Source of the DNA: Cudoniella acicularis
Lineage: Eukaryota; Ascomycota; Leotiomycetes; Helotiales; Helotiaceae
Reading direction: 5' to 3'
Assembly: GCA_013054445.1 (NCBI GenBank)
Contig: JAAMPI010000185.1
Span: forward strand, 1-54,400
DNA length: 54,400 nucleotides
A program made the translations under genes and the position numbers. Numbering within the stretch: the stretch's first letter is position 1; each line of letters begins with the position of its first letter. The notes beneath the pieces were generated by a model. It had not been told where the DNA came from. It saw nothing but the letters and a program-made list of their open reading frames with translations, and ran no database searches. Of this stretch, positions 31,986 through 45,102 are shown piece by piece.

Positions 31986-33379
31986 GTTACTACTGGACAA
32001 ATAAAAAGGAAATCGAGGGCAGTAAGATTCTTAAGATCAATGGTTCAATGTTTCAATGATTTACATATCCATTGTTATCAACAAAAGTGCTTGTAGAAGC
32101 TCAGTCTTTCTAGTTGAGATTTTTTGACACCCAAGTGTGCTTGAGGATATCTACTTGGGATATTCTTGACGTTGATAAATATTTTATAGAACGACTAGTT
32201 GTCCTACTTCTAGTCAACTTTTTTATCAGTAAAGATGACTAACCAACTTTGTGAAGAGACAAGTTCACGAAATAGGCCTAGTAAGGTCAACTAAAATCAG
32301 TCTCAGCCCAACAGTCGGCTCGCTTGAGAGGAGGCTTTATATGTCAAATTAGCATTTTTTTGCACTTAACAAACAGCACCGCTGGTGAACACAGCGGTCC
32401 GGGCAAGACCCTAAGCTGCCACCCAGAACCACAACTGAACTGACTCTAAAGCGTGCAGCGTAAACTCACTATTACTGGTTCTGCAATGAAATAAATCTAA
32501 TGTTCAAATCCAGAGTCGTCGCCTACCGGACTTCAAAGAGGCACTGATAGAAATCAGTATGATCGGCCGATCTAATAGATGGGAGTCTATGCCTGGCTTT
32601 GTACAGTTCCACCCGAGTTTCTCGGCTGGTGCTGGAGTTTTGCTACTTTGAACTTTTGACTATTTTTTATTAAAAAATTTAGTCAGAGAGCATTCCTCTA
32701 AATTTTGTCGTCCGGGGGTAAGGGGGTATCGATTTTATAGCTGCTATCAACAAGAATATATGTTTCTGGCCTTGTTGAGTTTTGATATTTATTCATCGCG
32801 AAAGTGATCTTCCTGGAATTTCGGGAATCCTTTTCCCGTCTATATCTAGTTACAGAACGTGAGAGCCTATAAAGGTCTGTCGCTCAGCGTATTTTTCACT
32901 TTACGTGGTAGTTTAACATCCGAACAATTGGGAAGCTTGAAAGCTAGCTGTGATGTGTCTGAGACAATTCGACCAAGATTGTTAACAACTAGATATTTCC
33001 AAGCCCACACTGTCATGTTCGTTCGTATTTCATATCTCAATGCTCTTGTGGTCGCAAGTCTAAGAGGAGTTGGTAAGCTTTCAGTGTAGTTTCGGGTGCA
33101 GATTATTTGACAACAACGACGAGGGCGATGCAGGTCGAAGATTTTTATTGAAGTGGTGCAACTGATATTGTATTGGAATTGCCATTTTACCTATAGCAAC
33201 TTTTTTCTAATTTTGAGCCCAAGGTGAACATTTTGAAATATGTGGTTCATTATAGTATATCCTGAGCGAGGCTCCAACCATTAATTATAGCGCACTGTTA
33301 TTAGATTATATGGATAAAGAGGGTTTAGTATCACTTTCAGTGGTTCCGTCTCGAGGCCGGTCCCAAGTACGGATATGTC

Positions 33380-35606
33380 CTATATACCCTCAGCAATGTG
33401 TTTATAATTAGAGGTCTTGATGTACCCACCTGATTTGCAACTCGTAATGACTGATTCTTGCGTAAACTCAAGCCAGCAGAGTGGGTCTGGGTCTATAACC
33501 TTAGACTGCCGAATGTCAGCAGAATGCAACTTATATAGAGACATTTGGGATTCATACCATGACAGGTGGTAGCATTGCCGTTGTAGCTCTAGGCTGAACA
33601 GGGTGCTCAATGGTGTGTTCATCCTCTCCATCTGCTGAAACGGCAGAGTTTGACCTTAATCTACTGGCTGTTGTGTTCTGGGTTTCCTGTCTTTGTAATG
33701 GATTTGCAAAGCGCGATGACACACTTCCTCTTTGCCGCACAGATGACTTGGCAATTTCAGTATTTGCTTTGCCCAAATCAGGTATAGAATCGAATCACTT
33801 ACAGCTTTGGGTCGATGCAGCATACCAACACTAAAATCCCACAAAAGAAGTCGGCAATCTTCACCCACACTTCCAAATCGGTAATTCCTATCATCGCATC
33901 GCCATGGATCAAAGCAGACAGCTGTGACCCAAGACTGATGGCCTTGACATCGAGCAACAATTGTAGCCTCGGCTACGGACCATATGGAAACCAGGTCATC
34001 TTGACCTCCAGTGAGCACATACTTGCCATCTGGTGACCAGCATACGCAAATAAATCCTCCATAATAGCTGGAGTAAAGATCCAAAAGCCTAGATTTGTGA
34101 GCGAGTTTCCAAGTTCACTTGCTTGGGGTACGGACTGTTCTTTGAGGTAATCTATGATCCGCAAGGTTCCGTCTTCTGATACAACTGCAATATGTCTATT
34201 GTCGGGAGAGAATGCAAATGCATTGATGCGTTGATTTGACAACTTCCAAAACGAAACAGGATTGAACTTTTGGTTCTTTGAGTGGACGGACTTATCAATA
34301 TGGATTTTTGCGGTGTGTTCGCTACTACCATTGCTTGATTCGGAGCTACCATTAGTATAGACATGATTTTCTTCAGGTAAAAAGGCGGCGTCGTCCTTTT
34401 CCTTGTCATAGACAACTAATGATCCGTCCATGTGGGCCGCTAGGAACAGGTTTTCTGAACCAGGTATCCAACGAATTTCAGATACCGGGGTTGAATTTAT
34501 AATTCCCTAGGTCCTTTTAGTCGAATTTCGGGGACAAATAATTGGCGTACTAACGTTCTTGTTCAAGCGTGTATACTTTTGAGAAATAGGCTCAAACCAT
34601 ATTATTTCACCAGTAGAAAACCCCATGATAAGATCGATATGGCTTTGACTTTTTGTGAGCTGGTTGACATCGTGGCAAAGACAATGCCCTTTTGTGAACA
34701 GTATCTTGGTCAAGTGCTCTGCCTACATCGATATTCAGCTTTCGATACTTATTTTCTGAGTTAATATGCTCTACCTTTTGGGGAGAAGATAAGTCAATCC
34801 ATTGAAAAGCACGATTGATGTTTGCAAAAGCAAAATATCCGTCGGATGGTCGGTCCTGTAACCTCTTTCCTAAATTCTCGTGGACAATACATCTCGAAAT
34901 GAATGAAGAGTTACTCTTTGCAATATTGTTTTTCGGTTTCCGTCGTTTCCCGGCATCTTTGGTCGTCCCTGATAGCATAGAATTTCCCTCGCCGAATGCC
35001 GGTGCTGAGCCAATTGAGAGAGTGGCTCTGGCGCTGCCCGTCATTGATGTATCTCCTCCATCACTGCTAGCAGCACGTACATCTCCAGACGCACGACCCT
35101 CACTAGGATGCTCTTGTATGCTCGCATGAAACCCAGTATTAGTACTTCTGTTCGTATCGACTCGGTACAAAGGTAGGGGAGGAGTGCCTCGAGAACTCAG
35201 GGATAGCAGCGAGATTCTAGTTCCCGCTGTAGCTGGCTGAGGTGTTGTTGCAAGTGGATTGGGGTTCAAAACCGGGGCTTCAGATGGATGGGGAGGCGGC
35301 GTTGCAAGATGCAGGTCTTCTCGTAGTATGTAGGTTCCTGCCATTTGTCTTCAGCACTAGACTTCGAACACGCGATGCGCCGCGGCCTACCTTCACCAAC
35401 AACCAGTTGATATTCCGGCCCCGTGGGGTGGGAAAGGATGTTATTCGTCTCGATCATGGGGGTAGCTTGGCCATTTGCAACAGCCAGATTGTAGGCGGCT
35501 TGGGAAGGGTATCTTGGAGGTGGTGGTAGAACACTATTATCCTCCTTATCAGTGATCTGCAAGGACGGTGAACTGTCTCGCAATTAAGAGCAACAACGTA
35601 CAACAT
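33380..35606 (-). CDS. creC: Catabolite repression protein CreC (WD40; WDR20-like)
   Basis: Eight exons on the minus strand: 35602-35606, 35391-35533, 34775-35337, 34555-34722, 34136-34506, 33803-34088, 33558-33746 and 33380-33505, encoding 616 residues. The first coding exon is only five bases (ATGTT), completing the [11 protein letters not shown] start typical of CreC. Visible hallmarks: [20 protein letters not shown], a [19 protein letters not shown] stretch, [12 protein letters not shown], a proline/serine-rich linker, and WD repeats ([38 protein letters not shown]). CreC binds and stabilises the deubiquitinase CreB in the carbon-catabolite-repression network. The fifth donor is GTCCGT (weak) but the join [14 protein letters not shown] fits the family. 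The C-terminus ([15 protein letters not shown]) is shorter than in Aspergillus. It diverges from GEM1. Confidence 0.92.
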
Positions 35607-36309
35607 GGCGTTTTCGTGTAGGCTGCTGAGCGCAGACCAGGCTGAAAGTTAGATGAATGCCGAAGTGCTGTAAGGTAGGTAATATATGCTGGAAAAGCTT
35701 GGAGATGCTTGCCGCAAGCGGTGCCGACGTTTAGTGGAAGGGTCAGCTCTAAAGCGCCTGCAAGGTACAAAAGTGTGGGGTAGAGATGCCTGTCAAAGTT
35801 GGGATGTTGATGGCGGAGTGATGCTGGAGATGCCGAGGGCTCGCAAAGCTGGCAACGAAGATGTGGGGAGGGGGTTCGCTCTTCGCAAAGCCACTCTACA
35901 GGAGATCAAAAGCACGCAGATGAGACATAGAGGATATATTAAATGCAGACAGCAAAAAGGTCTGCAGTCGACCCCGAGAGAGGATTCCGAGGATGCAGCA
36001 CCCTATGGCGGAGAGAGCTAGAAACGTAGCGTGGGCCGCCTAAATGACAGCGGGTCTTCAGCCCGAAAGGCCGAACCAACGTGCGCATCTCATCAGACGA
36101 TCTGCCAAAATCCATTCGACCACAGCGCCGGGAACGCAGAACAGAGGCCAGCAACTCATGCGAACCCGCTATAACCCGTCATTATTATTGTCCCCATTGA
36201 CAGTGGATGTCAGCAGCAGCCTGATCCGGCACAATTCCTTGTTTCCCTCACTCCTCTCCGCTGATGGCCAAGCTGTAGCCGCGTTTTGCAAGGCTGAAAC
36301 AGACCCAGC
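35607..36309. other. Shared divergent promoter of creC and GEM1
   Basis: A 703-base gap between two start codons pointing away from each other. No coding frame is convincing. Each gene has a tiny first coding exon next to this region. I see no clear TATA box. Confidence 0.5.
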
Positions 36310-38245
36310 ATGGCTACAGGTACTTCCTTTGTACTCCTAAAAGCCGCGATGGCATTGCTTACACAGTCCAGTTCGGATCTGCGTCTGCGGAGACGAGGCC
36401 ACCGGGAAGTCAAGTCTTATTACCTCCCTGGTAAAGGATGTCTTCGTCACGAACAAGATCCAATCCGTCCTCCCTCAAATCACCATTCCTCCCAGTATCG
36501 GAACGCCCGAAAATGTCACCACTACGATCGTCGATACCTCTGCGCTGCCGCAGGAGCGAAATACGCTGCGGAAAGAGCTTCGAAAATCCAACGTGATCTT
36601 GCTGGTGTATTCGGATCACTATAGCTATGAGCGAGTTGCGTTGTTCTGGATGCCATACTTCCGTTCTCTTGGAGTGAACGTGCCTGTGGTCTTATGTGCG
36701 AATAAATCGGATTTGACAGCTAGTGGGAACCTAGCCCAGGTTGTGGAGGATGAGATGATGCCCGTGATGGCAGAATTCAAAGAGATTGATTCTTGCATAA
36801 GGACGAGTGCTAGGGAGCACCATAATGTGAATGAGGTCTTCTTCCTTTGTCAGAAAGCTGTCACTCATCCAATTGCGCCGCTTTTTGATTCGAAAGAGGG
36901 AAATCTGAAGCCCGCCGCTGTCGCTGCCCTCAAACGAATATTCTACTTATCCGACAAAGATCAAGATGGATATTTGAATGATCAAGAAATGCATGACTTC
37001 CAGGCAAAGTGCTTTGAAAAACCATTGTCAGAAGCAGATTTGGATAACATCAAACTATCCATAAGTAAAGCTTCCCCAAGGTCCGAGCTTGAGAAAGGCA
37101 TCGACCAAAAAGGTTTCATCCACCTCAACAAAATATTCGCAGAGAAGGGCCGGCATGAGACTATTTGGATTATCCTCCGGAAGTATCACTATACGGATAG
37201 CTTGAGCTTGAAAGATAGCTTTCTTCACCCCAAATTCGAGATCCCAGAATACTCCTCTGCCGAGCTTAGTCCTGCAGGTTACCGCTTCTTCGTGGATCTC
37301 TTCCTTCTATTTGATAAGGACAATGATGGGGGCTTAAATGACACTGAACTTGACGCACTTTTTGCACCAACACCAGGTCTGCCGCCGTTCTGGCTAGAAA
37401 CATCATTCCCCTCCTCCACTGTCCGTAATGAAGCCGGTTATATAACTCTTCAAGGATGGCTGGCACAATGGTCAATGACCACTTTTGTTTCACCGACTAC
37501 AACTCTAGCCTACCTCGCATATCTTGGTTTCGAACCCCCTAACCCACGAGATTCGACAGCTTCTGCTCTCAAGATTACCAAGCCCCGGAAACGACGGCGG
37601 CGACCAGGACGGGTGGAACGGAATGTCGTCCTTTGTTACGTCGTTGGCGCTCCATCGTCTGGAAAATCATCTCTTCTAGACGCCTTTCTCAACCGGCCCT
37701 TCGATTCATTATACCACCCCACGATAAAACCCAGGACTGCAGTCAACAGCGTTGAACTACAAGGCGGGAAGCAATGCTATCTTATTTTAGAGGAACTGGG
37801 TGAACTTGAGCCTGCCATTCTGGAAAATCGCGCAAAGCTAGATGCCTGCGATCTAATATGCTATACTTACGACTCCTCTGACCCCGACTCCTTCTCGCAT
37901 ATTGTTTCTTTACGAGAAAAGTACCCTCATATCGATGAGTTACCAGCTATCTATACGGCATTAAAAGCAGATCAGGACAAGACTACTCAAAGATCAGAAA
38001 TGCAACCAGATCAATATACAATGAGCCTGAATATGAACGCACCGCTACATGTCAGTGTTACTTGGAACAGCATCAGCGAGCTCTTTATCACGCTAGCAGA
38101 AGCGGCAACAAATCCAAGTCTAGCATTTCCTAAGAGTGAAGAAGAAGCCCCAGATCGGACGGGCATGTACATTGCGCTTGGGGCAACAGCGTGCGCTGTG
38201 GTGGCCGCATTAATGATTTACAGGAGAACGACAAATGCGAATTAA
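36310..38245 (+). CDS. GEM1: Mitochondrial Rho GTPase Gem1/Miro
   Basis: Two exons, 36310-36319 (ten bases) and 36372-38245, give 627 residues. The small first exon is required to start [18 protein letters not shown]; the acceptor is the second of two AGs (CAGTCCAG). The N-terminal GTPase has the P-loop GDEATGKSS (K16) and CANKSDLT. Two EF-hands follow: [12 protein letters not shown] and [12 protein letters not shown]. The second GTPase has [17 protein letters not shown] single C-terminal membrane anchor, [20 protein letters not shown], ends in a short basic tail (RRTTNAN) for the outer mitochondrial membrane. Gem1/Miro regulates mitochondrial shape, inheritance and the ER-mitochondria (ERMES) contact sites. 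Confidence 0.95.
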
Positions 38246-39669
38246 TCTCTTTGGCTGGAAGCATGGTTCTGATACTTGGTTGCATTTCGGATGATGATCT
38301 ATGACTTTTAATCAATGATACCCTCCTCTTCTTTACTATCTCTTCAGCGCCCTGTTTTTATCACTTTGCGTGATTTACATTTTCCGAATATCTTTGTATC
38401 CCAAAATCCTACTCAAATGATGTCAATATCATCTGACTACGAATATCTAAGCTATCATTCTTGTCTTAGTCGGCAAAAAATGAACACTCGTTGAATTCGG
38501 CATGATATATACAACCATGACGTGGTCTAGGGAAACGTATGTATTGTTGAAAACGAAAGACACATCTCAAGCAAGACCATCCGTATATGAAAGCGTATGA
38601 GATGCTGTGCTAGTTTTGTATGCGGGGCAAGACTGTTAACACAATAATTGGTAGATAAATAGCAGATGCCGAACTCCATGCGAAATGTCGTTATCAGTCG
38701 AATCTCAAAACGGTGGGAAGGAGCTCCTACAACATGCTTCGAAATGCCTCGCAAAAACATGTACTACATGAAGTATGGAAGCAGTCAGAACATCGATAGA
38801 AGACAACAGTGGCTTCCTGTTTTAGTCTCTAAGACAATTGAGCCTGTGAGTTATCTAATATCCATTCGAAGAGAGAATTTCGAAAGCTAATAGTATTAGT
38901 ATGTGATCCAGGGGAAATATCCGTTTATGGATACCCGATGTGGTATTTCCTGAGTGCCAGGCACCTATTGTTAATAATACTCCACAGTACCAAAATCACT
39001 CAGCTTTTTAAGCAGAAAGCATACCTAGTAACTCGTAAGTAATCGAAGTCAAGAAGGTTATTTATTACAACTCATGTGAGTTACTATTATACTGTGAGTA
39101 TTTGTGAAATATTCAGGTTTTGAATCCTTCGGATTCCTCCCTGGCGCCCGGGGAAAACACAACCGAGTAGGTGATGAAATTCGAGGTTGCTCGAGTGTTT
39201 CGTATTTTAGCGTGCATGTTTTTCTCCATCCACAAGAGTGGGTCTAGATGACTTGTTTGTTTTGCTTATTAGTCGTGTTTCTTGTCAACACTCTCGATTG
39301 ATCAAGTATCCCACTTTACTTCTTTCAGCCTCAAGAATTGCATCGTGTTCTGATTTGTTGATATTTCTCCGACGAATATCTGATCGGGCAACGTGAAGCT
39401 ATTCTCTTATCGCCCATGGCGATGCGGAATTCCGTACACCGAGCTGCTATCAGCGATTAGCAACCCACTTATGACTTCTGAGTCGCGTCTTCCGATGTTT
39501 GTAGTGTCTGCTACGAGAGTTTATTTTTTTCAAGCTTCATATCTTCTTTCCTTTCTCTTTCGTATTTGCTTACTCTTCAACATCACCCTAGAATTCCGCC
39601 TCGATTAGGATCTACGTGATTTACCCCATCTTTTATCTCAATCCTCGAAGTCTTGGCCAGCTTTTCAAT
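38246..39669. other. Intergenic region with MITE copy D
   Basis: About 1.4 kb between GEM1 and the RutA-like gene. It carries MITE copy D at 38932-39169 and a T/C-rich leader up to 39669. No coding frame is supported. Confidence 0.55.
38932..39169 (+). mobile_element. MITE copy D (238 bp)
   Basis: The left end TACCCGATGTGGTATTTCCT then GAGTGCCAGG; the right end GGCGCCCGGGGAAAACACAA then CCGAGTA. The interior has CCACAGTACCAAAATCACTC then AGCTTTTT and a TACTGTGAGTA block, in the same sense as copies A and F. TA at the ends. Confidence 0.75.
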
Positions 39670-40814
39670 ATGCAGATCAGCATCTTCATTCCAATTGGCA
39701 ACAATGGGTGGCTGATTTCTACGACATCTCCTCAATATATGCCCAGCTTTGAGTTGAACAAGCAAATTGTCCAAAAAGCCGAGAAGCATGACTTAGATTT
39801 TGCTCTTTCCATGATCAAGTTAAGGGGCTTCGGCGGCAAGACGGAGTTTTGGGATCGTAAGTATTAATACAATATTTTGACTGGCATTCGTTCCTCAACT
39901 AAACCTGAACTGTTGTAGACAACCTGGAATCCTTCACACTTATGGCCGGTCTTGCAGCGGTCACTTCGAAAATAAAGCTCTTCGCTTCTACAGCGATCCT
40001 CACGCTCCCACCGGCACTCGTCGCGCGTATGGCGACTACAGTGGATTCCATTGCGCCTGGTCGATTTGGTGTGAACATTGTCACGGGATGGCAAGAAGCT
40101 GAATATAGCCAAATGAACATCTGGCCCGGAAACGCATACTTTGGATACAGATATGATTACGCCACGGAATATGTCTAAGTCATGAAGGACCTATGGGCGA
40201 ATGGAGTCTCAAACTTCAAGGGCAAATACTTCACGATGACCGATTGCAAGATGTCTCCAAAACCATCTCAGGAGATCAAGATTGTTGCGGCAGGTCAGAG
40301 TGGTCGGGGCTTGGACTTTGCGTCTAAATACGCAGACTTCAACTTCGCCATGGGTTCTGGTATCAACACTCCAAAGGCTGTTGCACCTGCCAATGCCCGT
40401 TTAGTTGAAGCCGCAGAGAAGTCTGGCCGAGATATTGGAGTATATACTCTGTTTATGGTCATCGCGGATGAAACTAATGAACTTGCGGAGGCAAAATGGC
40501 AAAAGTATAAGGATGGGGCTGATGTCGACGCTCTGGCATGGATGGCAGATCAAGGAGGCAAGGATACAAAGGCGGATGCAAATGCAACTGCGAAAAGCAT
40601 CAATCTCCCTGAAGGTGCTGTGAACTTCAACCAAGGATTATTCCTTGGCTCATTTGAGAAGGTTGCCGGTCTATTAGATGAAGCTGCTGAGGTTCCAGGG
40701 ACAAAGGGTATCATGTTGGTGTTCGATGATTTCCTAGAGGGGCTGGAGAGCTACGGTACACGGATTCAACCTCTGATGAAGTGCAGATCACATATTGCAA
40801 AGCCAGCAGCTTAA
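39670..40814 (+). pseudogene. RutA-like pyrimidine monooxygenase with in-frame TAA
   Basis: Two exons, 39670-39856 and 39919-40814, would encode 360 residues of a flavin-dependent, luciferase-fold monooxygenase very like bacterial RutA, which opens the uracil ring between N3 and C4. Family segments: [52 protein letters not shown] (flavin-binding region), KIVAAGQSGRG and YTLFMVIADETNE. The frame is intact except for one TAA at 40176-40178 (codon 149), where bacterial RutA has glutamine in TEYVQVLRDLW; a single C-to-T change of CAA explains it. The rest, over 210 codons, is undamaged. Options: a recent nonsense mutation, a sequence error, or read-through. A bacterial origin by transfer is possible, and the intron shows later adaptation to fungal genes. 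Confidence 0.85.
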
Positions 40815-41204
40815 ATAATTAGCTCTTCAATGTCAAACACTGTTAATGTTTTCCCCCTTTTTAGATTTTTGAGTTTTAGGACCTTTCTTGTCTCGCGAAA
40901 GCCCCTTTTCAAATCCACATGCGGATATGGGTCTACAACCTCCCATGTCAAAATCCCAAGAACAGCAGACAATTGGCATTAGCCGCCCGGTTGTTTAATT
41001 TCTCTGTACTTTTTGAATCAAAAAAGCTAACTCTTCAGTATCTGGAGATAGTTTTTTTTGTGGAAATTAGCACGTGATTACAAGCCGAACAAGGCTGACA
41101 AAAATATCAGCGCATTGCTAGTCAAACTCCCTCGATCCAAATCCAAGCTCAATTCCTCACTTTCTAGACCTCTTCAGCCAACGCACATTCTTTAATTATT
41201 CCTA
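40815..41204. other. Intergenic region upstream of COQ5
   Basis: 390 bases with no coding frame. CACGTGATTAC at 41071-41081 is a Cbf1-type box about 130 bases upstream of COQ5, a position often seen for mitochondrial genes; its role here is inferred. Confidence 0.45.
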
Positions 41205-42265
<1,061 letters not shown>

Positions 42266-42695
42266 AGAGTCATGTGCACATCACATAGTTTGTATTATAT
42301 GTATTATTGAGTGCGTGCATATGGGAAACGCCGCTAAACATAATCGTAAGTCAATGTACAAAGGATTTAATTTTCTATGCTGCCCGGACTACCACCAGCC
42401 AGCGTCCTTGTTTCCGGCAGAACTAGAATACATGCAACGCTATTTGTGGCGGTCAAAGATGCAATAATGGGGATCAAGAGTACAGAGAGAAAAGAAGCTA
42501 TCATCGCCGCCACATTGTGAAGCGTAAGCTAGTTAAACTCCACCACCTTCCATCCCAAATCAGATATCTGTAATAGTTGGCCGAAAGAAATGACGGCCCC
42601 GAGATCTTCTGCTCACAAGGAGTGACCACTGAGTTGTACTGTATAGTACTTTTGGCGAAACACAAAGGAATATCGAAGGAAACGGAATTGCGAGA
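42266..42695. other. Convergent 3' region of COQ5 and the DUF2433 gene
   Basis: 430 bases between two stop codons on opposite strands. Nothing beyond 3' untranslated sequence is visible; the frame at 42577-42888 is a shadow of the RGG tail. Confidence 0.5.
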
Positions 42696-45102
42696 TTATG
42701 AGTCCCCGGTAGCAGGCGTAGCGTTCGATGGTGCTGGAGAAGATTCGTTCTTGTTGAAGCCGCCCCGTCCTCCTCTGCCGCGGCCACGTTCACCTCCACG
42801 TCCTCCTCTCGATGTTCCTCGTCCACCACGGCCACCACGTCCACCTTCACTGTCGCTTGCACCACCTCCGCTTCGGTATCCACCTTGAGGAGTATTGGTG
42901 TTGCTTCCACCTCTACTGCTGCCCCAACTTCCGGCTCCGCCACGGCTAGCTCCGTATGATTTGTTTTCTCTTGGTTGGAAAACCTTAACTAGAGGACGGC
43001 TTCTATCTTCGCCCGACCTCGACTTTACATCCTCCGGTAATTTCGCAAGAACGGCGTCTCTCTCCTCTGTCGTCTTGAAGACTACTACCTTATTCGATTG
43101 TCCCCATTTATCAATTCGGACAATCTTATCCTTGTCTTCGTCCTTGAATATCTCGATGACAGCATCATCAGAGGTAACATTCATGACAAAGAGACCAATC
43201 GTAGGTTGTTCTGTCGAAGTCTTACCACTCGGGGATGAGGCATCTGCACCATTGGTTGATGTTCCATTGGTAGCAGCTGGAGTACTTGACTTCTCGTTCT
43301 CCTTATTTGAATTGGGCCCTGGGAGATTTACAACGTTGGAGGGCTGCGGAGTAGCTGGCTTTGGAGCTGGCGACTCGGTGGCACGCTCAGTTGGGCCTCT
43401 TGGCTGCTGCTGTTGGCTTTGCTGAGAACGCTGACCCTGGTTGAATGGTTGTGACGTTGGGGCTGTGGCGGGAGATCGTTGGCCGGGACCAGTGGGTGCT
43501 GATGCAACAAGAGCATGGCTTGAGCCAGGTGTTCCGGTACCAGTTGATGGAGCTTGTGCAGGTTGCTGATTTGGCTGATTGACATGACCTGGGTGTTGCT
43601 TCGCACCTCGGTGAGCAAAGTTGAACCCTTGAGCTCTCATTTCAGTGCCAATTCGTCCATCTTGCACTTCCAGTACCAACCATCCGAATGCAGCATCCGC
43701 CAAGTTGAAGTTCCACATGTTCTTGAACGCGCTTTCGTCAACCTGACCCGCGCCGGCAGCATTTGCGCCTCCAACTGGACCGCCAAATGGATTACCACCA
43801 AGTGCAGTGCTGGGCATCTTTTCCACAATTCCAAGCGCGTTATTCAGCAAGTTCTGCTGTGCTTCGTTTTGCGAAATTGCTGGTTGCACTTCGCCCTTAA
43901 CTGTCTCCCAAACATCGTTGAATGAAGCCTTGGAGGCTGCAAGCTTTCCACGGTAATGGTCTAGCGTTGGGTTGACACTGAACTCGTTATAGGAACTACC
44001 ATATCTGAAATGTAAGCCAGCAGATATAGAGAAATCTGCTTTGAGCGTAACAGATAACTGGTTCAGGATTCCCTCGCGAGCCGGCGATGCATGCGTAATG
44101 AAGATTCGAGTCTCGGTTGGATCGTAAACTCGGTTTGCGGTGTCTACCAGCTCGCCCATCTGTAACAGTGTGGTCCACATCGTTCCTTGCCCTCCAGCGA
44201 TTGTCGTTCGTCCCTCTCCATTGTCGAAAAGCTTGTGCATGACAACGGCGCCTCCCAACCCTAGCAAACGCAGCTTGACGCCGCCGATTTCCAGCAACAT
44301 AGAGCGCGCCTCATCGATTATATGGAGCTTATCGACCTTGTATTCCCCCGATCGGAACTTTTCTAATACTCGCACATCTTCGCATGCGCCCCAAACTGTG
44401 TAAACTGGAACGTCCAGTTTCAGGCTACCGTTCAAAAATTGTGGAAGCTCGGAAAGGGGTAGCTCGCTGGGTTGGAATCGTGCCTTCACAGGTCCTCCTG
44501 GTGCGGCGATTGCCTTTTTTACGGGTTCTGAGATGAGCGGAGAGTATTGCGCAACATGTTTAAGGGTCCTAGGTATTTCCTGTCAGCACGTGCCCACGGT
44601 GAATGTTGTAAGCTGGCTCATCCTCACTTTTCCGCAATCCGATCCAAGGACGTGTCATCGTAGAAGCCAAAGTCTCCAGTGTGAATGATGTGGTCTGCGC
44701 GTGCTTGTTTCGCAAGATCGTTCAGCGAACGAAGATTTCCTAGCTATGTCAGTTCGGCTTGCCTATGGCGCATTGTCTGCTCTCACCTCGCACATCTGCT
44801 ACGCATAGCACTCTGACACCTCCAGTTTGTATGACTCGACCATTATTTGGAAGTAAAGGCGCGGCTCCAGGCGGCAAACCGGTGTGGCCACCAGCAGCTC
44901 CGTTTGGAAGGTAGGGAGGGTTGTTGTAGGCGTGTGGACGTTGCTGCAAGAATACCATGGTCAGCTTCAAGAATCATCTAAAAGCGAAAGGTATGGGCAA
45001 GCAAGAGGCGGTTCGTCGGCGGTCAAGCTTTTGTAGGTCGAATATTGAAGGTGAGAGGATAGGGAGAGCTCTTGATGGGTCTGAAGAACTTACAGAAGCC
45101 AT
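42696..45102 (-). CDS. DUF2433-type metallophosphoesterase-like protein with RGG tail
   Basis: Four exons on the minus strand: 45094-45102, 44787-44943, 44628-44739 and 42696-44568, giving 716 residues. The first coding exon is three codons (MAS). Early motifs VRVLCVADVRGNLRSLNDLA and ADHIIHTGDFGFYDD resemble the first two metal-binding blocks of calcineurin-like phosphoesterases (D-x-R-G instead of D-x-H-G); VYTVWGACEDVRVLE and RIFITHASPAREG correspond to later blocks. The arrangement matches the fungal DUF2433 family. The middle is a Gln/Pro/Ser-rich linker; residues ~560-620 form a possible RNA-binding fold (IGLFVMNVTSDDAVIEIF, VVVFKTTEERDAV). The C-terminus is a long Arg-Gly-Gly region, usual in RNA-binding proteins. 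A role in RNA metabolism is inference. The substituted histidine may mean weak or no phosphatase activity. Confidence 0.82.

Larger units (their letters stand above)
30327..33379. other. AT-rich gene-free region with decayed repeats
   Basis: About 3 kb, from the TauD 3' end to the 3' end of creC. It is A/T-rich and stop-rich in all frames. It holds GGGCCTCTTATT repeats (30822-30868), a diverged pair of ~170-base duplicates (31283-31450 and 31820-31985) and degenerate TGAGTG minisatellite units (31555-31660). A 76-codon frame at 32859 has no supporting feature. Confidence 0.6.
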
